This document shows positions 5,539 through 12,175 of a DNA stretch of 12,342 nt, in pieces. The position numbers and the translations under genes were made by a program. The notes beneath the pieces are model-generated. The model was not told the DNA's origin, searched no databases, and was given only the letters and a program-made list of their open reading frames with translations. Location of the stretch: positions 1 through 12,342 of the forward strand of contig URHT01000043.1 in assembly GCA_900547745.1 (NCBI GenBank), written 5' to 3'. This DNA comes from an uncultured Eubacteriales bacterium (GTDB lineage Bacteria > Bacillota > Clostridia > Oscillospirales > Oscillospiraceae). Every line of letters begins with the position of its first letter. Positions within the stretch are counted from its first letter, which is position 1.

Positions 5539-8055
5539 TTATGACGAGCAGCTTTCGCAGTCCTCGACCTCAAGGGCCTTGCTGCGGACATAGTAAATGG
5601 TCTTGACGCCGACCCTCCACGCCTCTAAATACAGTCTGAGCACCTGACGCATGGAATAGTCATTGGTGATATAGAGATTCATGCTCTGCGCCTGGTCAAT
5701 ATGTCTCTGGCGAAGGCCCGCGGCGCGCACCGACCAGCTTTGGTCGATCAGATGCGCCGCCTTATAGTACCACCATGTATCCATAGAAAGCTCCGGGGCA
5801 ACGCGGGGCAGCATGCTGCCCTTTTTCTCCTCTAAGAAGAATTTCTTCATAATTGGATCGATGCCCGCCGACGTACCGGAGAGGATAGATGTGCTGGAGG
5901 TCGGTGCGACCGCCAGCAGATAGGCGTTGCGCATTCCCTGCACCGCCACCGTTTCCGCAAGCGCCCGCCACTTTTCGGAGGTATAACCCCGCTTTTCAAA
6001 ATACGCGCCCGTCTGCCAGTCGCTGCCCTCAAAGAGCGCGTAGCGGCCCTTTTCCCGTGCCAGTGCTGTGTCCGCCTTGACGGCGGCGTAGTTGATATGC
6101 TCGAATACCGCGTCGGTGAAGGCAAGGTGCTCATCGCTCTCCCATCGGATGCCGCGCTTTGCCAGCATGTGGTGGTAGCCGCTGACGCCCAGGCCGATGC
6201 TGCGGTACTTCTGATTGGTAAGCCGCGCGTATTCCAAAGGGTAGAAATTGAGGTCGATCACATTATCCAGTGCGCGGATGGCCGTTTCCACCGTGTGTTC
6301 CATATAGGCCTCGTCCTCCACCGGCAGATTACCGAGAGACAGACTCGCCAGGTTGCAGACCACAAACTCACCTGGGCGTGTGGCCGTCACCACCACTGTG
6401 TCGCCGTTCTCCGTGTGCACCTCAGTGCTGATATGCTCGATAGGCGCCATGTTCTGTGCGATCTCCGTGCAGAGATTGGAGCAATAGATCATTCCCGTGT
6501 GGCCGTTTGGGTTCATACGATTTACGCTGTCGCGGTTGAAGGCGAAGGGCGTGCCGGTCTCCACTGCCGAGCGAAGCACCAGCCGCACGATGTCCTTGAC
6601 GGTGACGCTGCGCTTTTCGATGCGCGGGTCATTGACGCAGTCCAGATACCGCTTCTCCCATTCCGTACCCCAGTAATCCTCCAGTGCGTAGCCCTTGACC
6701 GTGAGGATCTCATGCGGGCACATGAGATGCCACGGCGCGTCTATGTTCTCCTCCGCCAGTCGCCAGAAGAGATCCGGATAGCACACGGCGGGAAACACAT
6801 CATGTGCCTTCATGCGGTCGTCTCCGTTGTTGGTGCGCAGTTGAAGGAATTCCGGCAGATCCCGGTGCCATGCGTCTAAGTAAACCGCCACAGCGCCCTG
6901 CCGCATCCCCAACTGATCCACCGCCACGGCGGTGTCGTTGACCAGCCGGATCCAGCGGATAACACCGCCCGCCGCCCCTTGAAAGCCGCGGATGGTGCTG
7001 CCTGCAGCGCGCACCTTACCGAAGTACATCCCCATTCCGCCGCCGAATTTAGAGACCTTTGCGAAGTTGTCCAGCGAGCGGTAGATGCCGTCCAGACTGT
7101 CCGGCACAGTGTCCACAAAGCAGCTTGAAAGCTGATGGTAGGGCTTTCGTGCGTTGGACATGGTAGGTGTCGCCATCGTGACCTCCATACGGCTGAGCAT
7201 ATCGTAAAAGCGTTTTACCCACCCCATGCGGTCAGAGCCTTCGTTCATAGCAAGATGCAGCGCGATACCCAAAAACATCTCCTGCGGTGTTTCCTGCGGC
7301 ACGCGGCTGCGTGACTGGATCACATAGCGTTTGAGCAGCAGGTCAAGGCCGGAGTAGGTGAACAGCTCGTCCCGTTCCGGGCAGAGGAAGCCCTCCGCCA
7401 TGGCGATCTCCTCGTGGGTATAGTGGGCAAGGATATAGTCACCATAGAGTCCCTTATCCGTCAGATAGCGAAGCCTGCCATAGAGGTCGCCGACGCCGCG
7501 CCCCTCCCATTCCTGTGCGTTGCGACAGCGAAAGGAGTGGTTCAGAAGCCGCGCCGCGATGAACTCCCACTTGGGTGCCTCTGCCGTAGTCAGCTCTACC
7601 GCTGCCTTGGTCAGTGCCTCAGCCCGCTCATCCTCCGTCATGCCCGGGCGACAGAAGCTCTCAAACTTCATTTGAAGCGCCGCGAGGGAGTAGACTTCCT
7701 CGGTAAAATCCATCTGGATACGGCGCAGCACCTCGTCAAGCGAGTTATCCCCCACAGTCTGCGCGATGGTATGCCGGACGCGGCGCAGCGCAGACCGCTT
7801 TTCGCGATAGAGGATGTACGCCTTTGCCACCTCATAGTATCCGCGCTCCATGAGCGTCCGCTCCACCTCGTCCTGCACACGCTCCACGGTGAGCGGCGCT
7901 GCGGCGGCGAGGTTGTCAAGAACGGCGGCGAGGATCTCATTCAGCTCTCTGCTCCCGATCTCCATCCCCTGTCCATCAAACGCTTTTTTCATGGCGTTGA
8001 AAATTTTCTCCTGTTGAAAGGGAACAGACTCCCCGTTTCGTTTTCTGATCTCCAT
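5539..8055 (-). CDS. nrdA: Class I ribonucleotide reductase, alpha (catalytic) subunit
   Basis: An 838-residue large subunit that reduces ribonucleoside diphosphates to deoxyribonucleotides. An ATP-cone regulatory domain occupies about residues 1-90 (RKRNGESVPFQQEKI onward). The catalytic residues are visible: Cys312 (LSSCF) and Cys567 (VVCNLASLSLGN) as the reducing pair, Asn527, Cys529 and Glu531 (CSNLCTEI) at the thiyl-radical loop, the radical-transfer pair Tyr821-Tyr822 (TIYYVRS), and the C-terminal shuttle cysteines Cys833 and Cys836 in CESCSS. Thioredoxin normally reduces that tail pair; two thioredoxins are encoded in this window. The ATG at 8055 was chosen because AGAGGA lies five bases upstream and the protein begins directly with the ATP cone; a GTG at 8082 would add nine residues without a ribosome binding site. 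It is translated just ahead of nrdB. No NrdR-box pair was recognised upstream. Confidence 0.96.
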   Translation of the reverse strand: MEIRKRNGESVPFQQEKIFNAMKKAFDGQGMEIGSRELNEILAAVLDNLAAAAPLTVERVQDEVERTLMERGYYEVAKAYILYREKRSALRRVRHTIAQTVGDNSLDEVLRRIQMDFTEEVYSLAALQMKFESFCRPGMTEDERAEALTKAAVELTTAEAPKWEFIAARLLNHSFRCRNAQEWEGRGVGDLYGRLRYLTDKGLYGDYILAHYTHEEIAMAEGFLCPERDELFTYSGLDLLLKRYVIQSRSRVPQETPQEMFLGIALHLAMNEGSDRMGWVKRFYDMLSRMEVTMATPTMSNARKPYHQLSSCFVDTVPDSLDGIYRSLDNFAKVSKFGGGMGMYFGKVRAAGSTIRGFQGAAGGVIRWIRLVNDTAVAVDQLGMRQGAVAVYLDAWHRDLPEFLQLRTNNGDDRMKAHDVFPAVCYPDLFWRLAEENIDAPWHLMCPHEILTVKGYALEDYWGTEWEKRYLDCVNDPRIEKRSVTVKDIVRLVLRSAVETGTPFAFNRDSVNRMNPNGHTGMIYCSNLCTEIAQNMAPIEHISTEVHTENGDTVVVTATRPGEFVVCNLASLSLGNLPVEDEAYMEHTVETAIRALDNVIDLNFYPLEYARLTNQKYRSIGLGVSGYHHMLAKRGIRWESDEHLAFTDAVFEHINYAAVKADTALAREKGRYALFEGSDWQTGAYFEKRGYTSEKWRALAETVAVQGMRNAYLLAVAPTSSTSILSGTSAGIDPIMKKFFLEEKKGSMLPRVAPELSMDTWWYYKAAHLIDQSWSVRAAGLRQRHIDQAQSMNLYITNDYSMRQVLRLYLEAWRVGVKTIYYVRSKALEVEDCESCSS

Positions 8056-8103
8056 TTCGATCCTCTCATCTTCTCCGGTCACTTCTCATGTCCTTTTGGG
8101 CAA

Positions 8104-8145
8104 AGAGCGGGCAAGCGCAGTATCACGCTTGCCCGCTCTGTTTTT
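8104..8145. terminator. Perfect 14-bp stem-loop between flavodiiron gene and nrdA
   Basis: AGAGCGGGCAAGCG (8104-8117) and CGCTTGCCCGCTCT (8126-8139) form a perfect 14-bp GC-rich stem with an eight-base loop. On the + strand it is followed by G and five Ts (8141-8145), a good terminator shape for rightward transcripts, yet no + strand gene feeds it. On the - strand, the direction of the genes, only a short T-run follows the stem. It probably marks the 3' end of the upstream flavodiiron transcript, or reduces read-through into nrdAB. The rest of the 165-bp gap shows no convincing promoter. Confidence 0.65.
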
Positions 8146-8220
8146 GAAAGCCGGTTTTTCTGCAGCCGACGCGGCGGGGCTGTTAGTTGTCTGTTGTCTT
8201 GGTTTTGGCTTCCCTGCCAA

Positions 8221-9432
8221 TCACTTCATAGATTCCAGAATGGCGTCCGCCAGTGCTTCCAGCTCAGTGCGCTTGTCCGTGCCCATGGACGAGGCGAGGC
8301 TGAGCCGCTCGTTGAGCACCGTCATGTTCTTAAGCTCATCGTTGACGAATTTCTGCATGAGGTCACCGGACTTCACCGCCCATGAGCCGTTTTCAATGAT
8401 GGCAAAGGTGCGGTTTTGCAGATTCAGTGCCTTCATATCCATGAGGAAGTCATGCATGGCGGGGTAGATGCCGAGGTTGTAGGTCACAGAGGCCAGGACA
8501 ATGTGACTGTACTTAAACGCCTCGGAGATCAGCTGGGAGACATGAGTGGAGGACACATCGTACATCGCCACCTTGCTCATGCCCTTATCGCAGAGCGACG
8601 CCGCCAGCGCCTGCGCCGCGTTCTCCGTGTTGCCGTACATGGAGGCGTAGACGATGAGCACGCCCTGAGTCTCAGGGGCATAGCGGCTCCATGTGTCGTA
8701 CTTTTCGATGAACCAGCCCAGATCCTTGCGCCACACGGGGCCGTGGAGCGGGCAGATGTACTTGATCTGATCCAAAACACCGCCGGCCTTTTTCAGCAGG
8801 AGCTGGATGTGGGGGCCGTACTTGCCCACGATGTTGGTGAGGTAGCGGCGGGCGTCGTCCAGCCAGTCCCGCTCGAAGTCCACCTCGTCGGCGAACAGCT
8901 TGCCGTCCAGCGCGCCGAAGGTGCCGAAGGCGTCGGCGGAAAAGAGGACGCCGTCGGTGACGTCGAGGGTCACCATGGCCTCCGGCCAGTGAACCATAGG
9001 CGCGCCCACAAAGGTGACGGTGTGCTTGCCGAAGGAGAAGGTGTCGCCCTCCTTCACCTCGATGCACTCATGTCCGTCCACATGGAAGCCGAACTGCCGC
9101 ATGAGCATGAATGCCTTCTCGTTGGAGATCAGTTTCACCTTGGGATGGCGCAGCAGGATCTCCTCGATGCAGGCGGCGTGATCCGGCTCCAGATGGTTGA
9201 CCAGCAGGTAGTCCAGCTCGCGGCCATCCAGCACATACGCCAGATTTTCCAAAAGCTGGCGGCAGGCAGACCAGTCCACAGTGTCAAAGAGCACCGTCTT
9301 TTCATCCAGCAGGCAGTAGGAGTTGTAGCTTACGCCCCGGGGAATGGGGAAGCAGTTTTCAAACAGGGCCAGGCGATGGTCGTTGGCGCCCACCCAGTAG
9401 AGGTCGTTCGTTACTTTACGCACGCAATACAT
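8221..9432 (-). CDS. fprA: Flavodiiron protein (FprA-type O2/NO reductase)
   Basis: A 403-residue A-type flavoprotein, the second in this window. Diiron ligands are complete: His80, Glu82 and Asp84 (NHLEPDHAA), His148 (HWPEA), Asp167 (SADAFG) and His230 (PLHGP). The flavodoxin domain (about 257-400) carries YASMYGNTENA for FMN phosphate binding, then TYNLGIYPAM and IENGSWAV. No rubredoxin domain is attached. The start at 9432 is fixed by AAGGAGGT eight bases upstream. The gene lies only 22 bp after the stop of the acyl-CoA dehydrogenase/ETF-alpha/rubredoxin fusion, so the two are almost certainly cotranscribed. Since rubredoxin is the usual electron donor to this family, the fused rubredoxin is the obvious candidate partner, though no sequence feature proves the pairing. 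It shares its order of motifs with the protein at 2275-3456 but clearly differs in sequence. Confidence 0.95.
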   Translation of the reverse strand: MYCVRKVTNDLYWVGANDHRLALFENCFPIPRGVSYNSYCLLDEKTVLFDTVDWSACRQLLENLAYVLDGRELDYLLVNHLEPDHAACIEEILLRHPKVKLISNEKAFMLMRQFGFHVDGHECIEVKEGDTFSFGKHTVTFVGAPMVHWPEAMVTLDVTDGVLFSADAFGTFGALDGKLFADEVDFERDWLDDARRYLTNIVGKYGPHIQLLLKKAGGVLDQIKYICPLHGPVWRKDLGWFIEKYDTWSRYAPETQGVLIVYASMYGNTENAAQALAASLCDKGMSKVAMYDVSSTHVSQLISEAFKYSHIVLASVTYNLGIYPAMHDFLMDMKALNLQNRTFAIIENGSWAVKSGDLMQKFVNDELKNMTVLNERLSLASSMGTDKRTELEALADAILESMK

Positions 9433-9454
9433 CTTATCTTACCTCCTTCACAGC

Positions 9455-11368
9455 TCAAGCCTTTACAAATTGATCCTTCGTCTCCGCGCACTCGGGACAC
9501 ACCCACTCGGCAGGAAGCTGCTCAAAGAGCGTACCGGGCGCGATCTCGCCGTCCTCGTCGCCCAGCTCCGGCACATACTCGTAGCCGCAGCCGCTGCAGA
9601 CGTAGCGGTCGCCGATGGGGGCGGGCTTGGGCGGCGTGGGCCGCTTCATCTTTACCATGGGCGGCGCGGGCAGCTTTTCGCCGCTATCCAGCGCAGCGGT
9701 GAGCAGGGGCAGGATCTCCTCCACATCGCCCACGATGCCGTAGTCGCAGTTCTTGAAGATAGGCGCGTTACCGTTCTTATTGATGGCCACGATGGTGGAG
9801 GCGTCCTTGATGCCCTTAAGGTGCTGCGACGCGCCGGAGATGCCGCAGGCGATGTACAGATTGCCGGTGAACTTCTGACCGGACATACCCACATAGCGGT
9901 TCAGCGGCAGATATTTGAGGGTCTCCGCCACAGGGCGGGAAGAACCGATGGCCGCGCCGGCGGCCTTGGCCAGCGCCTCTACCAGTTTCATGTTCTTTTT
10001 CTCCCCGATGCCCTTGCCCGCGGAGACCACCCGCTCCGCCTGCGGGATGGGCGTATCCATGGGGATGCCCACGGAGAAGTCGTGACCGTCCTTCTTCAGC
10101 GCCGCCACAAGGTCGGCCACCTGCTGGGCAGCATCCCCCTCCCGGAAGATGGTCTTTTTGCGAATGCCGGTGATGGGCGCGGGTTTCTTGGCCGCCGAAC
10201 GGCTCTCGCCGCCGGAGCTCTTGCCCAGCCTGCCGATGAGATGGGAGGCGATGACCACCCGCTGAATCTCGTTGGTGCCCTCGTAGATGGTGGTGATCTT
10301 GGCGTCGCGGTAGGCCCGTTCCACCTCCATGCCCTTGAGGAAGCCGCTGCCGCCGTGGATCTGCAAGGCATCGTTGGTGACCTCCAGCGCGATGTCCGAG
10401 GCGTACATCTTCGCCATGGCGGACTCCATGCCGTAGGGCTCGTGCTGCTCCTTCAGCTCCGCCGCGGAGTAGATAAGGAACCGGGCGCAGCGCAGCTTGG
10501 TGGCCATATCTGCCAGCTTGAAGGCGATGCTCTGCTGGGCCGCGATGGGCTTGCCGAACTGAATACGCTCCTTGGAATAGCTCAGCGCGTGCTCAAACGC
10601 GCCCTGGGCGATGCCCAGCGCCTGCGCGGCGATGCCGATGCGTCCGCCGTCCAGCGTGGACATGGCAATCTTGAAGCCCTCGCCCTCCTTGCCCAACAGG
10701 TTTTCCTTGGGGACCTTCACGTCGTTGAAGATCAGCTCCGCCGTGGAGGAGGAGCGAATACCCATCTTGTCATAGTGGTCGCCGAACTCGAAGCCCTTCC
10801 AGCCCTTCTCCACGATGAAAGCGGAGATGCCCCGGGTGCCGATGTCCGGCGTGGTGACGGCGAAAACCACATAGGTGTCCGCCTTAGGGGCGTTGGTAAT
10901 GAAGATCTTGCCGCCGTTGAGGAGGTAGTAGTCCCCCTTATCCAGCGCCGTGGTCTCCGTGCCGCCGGCGTCGGATCCGGCGTTGGGCTCCGTGAGGCCG
11001 AAGGCGCCGATCTTCTCGCCCTTGGCCAGCGGAACCAGATATTTCTTCTTCTGCTCCTCGGTGCCATAGGCGAAAATGGGCCATGAGCCAAGGGAGACGT
11101 GGGCAGAGAGGATCACGCCCGCGCCGCCGTCCACACGAGCCAGCTCCTCCACCGCGATGGCGTAGCTCAGGGCGTCCAGACCGGCACCGCCGTACTCCTT
11201 GGGGAAGGGAATGCCCATCCAGCCCAGCTTACCCAGCTTCTTGACAGCCTCCTCGGGAAACTCATTGTTCTGATCCATCATAAATGCGAGGGGCTTGATC
11301 TCCTCCTCCGCAAAACTCCGGATCTTCGTGCGCAGCTCTTCGTGCGCCGCCGTGGTTTGAAACAGCAT
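9455..11368 (-). CDS. Acyl-CoA dehydrogenase / ETF-alpha FAD domain / rubredoxin fusion
   Basis: A 637-residue protein with three redox modules. Residues 1-380 are a complete acyl-CoA dehydrogenase (ordinary family members are about 380 residues): FGLTEPNAGSDAGG (123-136), the C-terminal FAD block QIHGGSGFLKGMEVERAYRD (336-355), and IYEGTNEIQR with the catalytic base Glu363. Residues about 440-562 match the C-terminal FAD-binding domain of ETF-alpha: SAGKGIG, GSSRPVAET, VGMSGQKF, LYIACGISGASQH and CDYGIVGD. After a proline-rich linker (568-585) comes a rubredoxin (about 588-634) with the iron cysteines 591, 594, 624 and 627. The ETF-alpha N-terminal domain appears largely absent, and no etfB is in the window. 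The ATG at 11368 has AGGAGGT upstream. Electrons could pass dehydrogenase FAD, ETF FAD, rubredoxin iron, then the flavodiiron protein encoded next. The acyl-CoA substrate and reaction direction cannot be told. Confidence 0.93.
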   Translation of the reverse strand: MLFQTTAAHEELRTKIRSFAEEEIKPLAFMMDQNNEFPEEAVKKLGKLGWMGIPFPKEYGGAGLDALSYAIAVEELARVDGGAGVILSAHVSLGSWPIFAYGTEEQKKKYLVPLAKGEKIGAFGLTEPNAGSDAGGTETTALDKGDYYLLNGGKIFITNAPKADTYVVFAVTTPDIGTRGISAFIVEKGWKGFEFGDHYDKMGIRSSSTAELIFNDVKVPKENLLGKEGEGFKIAMSTLDGGRIGIAAQALGIAQGAFEHALSYSKERIQFGKPIAAQQSIAFKLADMATKLRCARFLIYSAAELKEQHEPYGMESAMAKMYASDIALEVTNDALQIHGGSGFLKGMEVERAYRDAKITTIYEGTNEIQRVVIASHLIGRLGKSSGGESRSAAKKPAPITGIRKKTIFREGDAAQQVADLVAALKKDGHDFSVGIPMDTPIPQAERVVSAGKGIGEKKNMKLVEALAKAAGAAIGSSRPVAETLKYLPLNRYVGMSGQKFTGNLYIACGISGASQHLKGIKDASTIVAINKNGNAPIFKNCDYGIVGDVEEILPLLTAALDSGEKLPAPPMVKMKRPTPPKPAPIGDRYVCSGCGYEYVPELGDEDGEIAPGTLFEQLPAEWVCPECAETKDQFVKA

Positions 11369-11822
11369 ACGGGTACCTCCTCTTAAAATTATACAGCTCG
11401 CTTGTATCTTGGGGATCGGATCCGCCGGTCAGCAGCCTGCGCAGGCTCACGGCACAGAACGCCTCGTCCTGCTTTCGCTGCAAGGCCGCCAGCTGACAGT
11501 GGATGGCGCACCGCCCATGCTTGTCCTGCCAGCGGCACTCAAATCCCGGCTCCATGCAGGCGCACAGAACGCCCCGTTCCCCCATGACCCCCATGAGATC
11601 GTAGAGGGAGGTCGCGTCCAGGTCGCAGGACAGCTCGCAGCCGCCGAGAGCGCCGCGGCTCACCCGCACCAAATTGCCGGCGGAGAGCTTGCGCAGGATC
11701 TGGTAGGCAAACTGAGTAGGGATCAGCTCCGTTTCCGACATCTCGGCCACCGAATGTTTCTCCCCATCCAGCAGCACCCGCAAAATGCGCAGCGCGTAGT
11801 CCGTCTCTTTGGTGATGATCAT
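11262..11822 (-). CDS. Rrf2-family transcriptional regulator with unusual C-terminal extension
   Basis: This is a DNA-binding regulator of the Rrf2 family (IscR/NsrR relatives). The winged-helix domain begins MIITKETDYALRIL, with QFAYQILRKLSAGNLVRVSR (residues 37-56) and the wing RGALGGCELS. Cysteines at 87, 89, 96, 105 and 109 (CACM, ECRW, RCAIHC) could hold an Fe-S cluster. The ATG at 11822 was chosen: AGAGG lies about nine bases upstream and the promoter predicts a start near 11850, so the longer frame to 11897 cannot be made from it. At 186 residues it is longer than typical Rrf2 proteins (about 140-160). The last roughly 50 residues look like read-through of the intergenic region, and the final 107 bp overlap the start of the acyl-CoA dehydrogenase gene in another frame. 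It probably controls itself and the downstream operon. Confidence 0.88.
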   Translation of the reverse strand: MIITKETDYALRILRVLLDGEKHSVAEMSETELIPTQFAYQILRKLSAGNLVRVSRGALGGCELSCDLDATSLYDLMGVMGERGVLCACMEPGFECRWQDKHGRCAIHCQLAALQRKQDEAFCAVSLRRLLTGGSDPQDTSELYNFKRRYPYAVSNHGGARRAAHEDPEFCGGGDQAPRIYDGSEQ

Positions 11823-11856
11823 GTCCCGCATCCTCTTTTCGCTTGCTTGTACTGCC

Positions 11857-11885
11857 ATCATATCAATCTCGATAAATTTTGTCAA
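11857..11885 (-). promoter_or_regulatory. Sigma-A promoter of the Rrf2 regulator operon
   Basis: Read on the - strand, TTGACA (11885-11880) is followed after exactly 17 bases by TATGAT (11862-11857). The -35 is perfect and the -10 matches at five of six positions. The start site would be near 11850, leaving a leader of about 28 bases with AGAGG before the ATG at 11822. It probably drives the regulator and the acyl-CoA dehydrogenase fusion plus flavodiiron genes behind it. Confidence 0.85.
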
Positions 11886-11888
11886 GAT
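11866..11888. promoter_or_regulatory. 23-bp near-palindrome over the -35 region, candidate Rrf2 operator
   Basis: On the - strand the arms ATCTTGACAAA and TTTATCGAGAT flank one central A. Nine of the 11 symmetric pairs match. The element covers the whole -35 hexamer and half the spacer, so a bound protein would block RNA polymerase. Rrf2 regulators commonly bind long AT-rich dyads at their own promoters, so autorepression is the likely function. The symmetry is seen; the bound protein is inferred. Confidence 0.6.
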
Positions 11889-11897
11889 AATTTCCAA

Positions 11898-12175
11898 AAA
11901 ATTATCGCTTTAACACAGACCGCCCCAGCCCGGGTCAGTTTCGCTTTACATTCAGTGAAAAGTCATGTTCCTTCTAATTATAGAAACAAAAAAACTGTGC
12001 CGTGGCAGTCCGCCGAAAGCAGAAAAGACTATGACTGAAACCCAGAAAGCGGAGAAATTGGTTGGGGCTCGCAGGGGTCACCCACCCAAGGCGGATGTGG
12101 CGATCCCTGACAAGCCTAAGCCATCCAACCGAAACAAGCAATAAAGTGCGTGCTTTTCATTTTATATTCGACGAA
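11898..12175. other. AT-richer intergenic region with one doubtful small frame
   Basis: The stretch upstream of the Rrf2 promoter is visibly richer in A and T than the genes to its left. One + strand frame runs 11965-12144 (59 codons, or 37 from the ATG at 12031). Its product is basic and proline-rich, with SPPKAEK and HPPKADV as loosely repeated blocks and the ending KPSNRNKQ. It has no ribosome binding site or promoter and I do not recognise it. It could be the remnant of a mobilisation-type or other accessory gene, or chance. Nothing else was recognised. Confidence 0.3.

Noticed and set aside
5539..8055. Intein or frameshift in nrdA
   Set aside because: The frame is continuous, of normal length, and all catalytic cysteines and tyrosines are in order.
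8056..8220. NrdR boxes upstream of nrdA
   Set aside because: No pair of ACA..ATAT..TGT-like elements could be found in the gap.
8416..9702. 428-codon open frame on the + strand
   Set aside because: It is antisense to the flavodiiron gene with complete diiron motifs and has no recognisable domain.
9470..11086. Long open frame of 538 codons on the + strand
   Set aside because: It lies antisense to the well-supported dehydrogenase/ETF/rubredoxin gene and its product is a low-complexity mirror of that GC-rich coding sequence.
11388..11393. Perfect TATAAT on the - strand just before the acyl-CoA dehydrogenase gene
   Set aside because: A start site seven bases on would fall inside the ribosome binding site, and no -35 lies 16-18 bases upstream.
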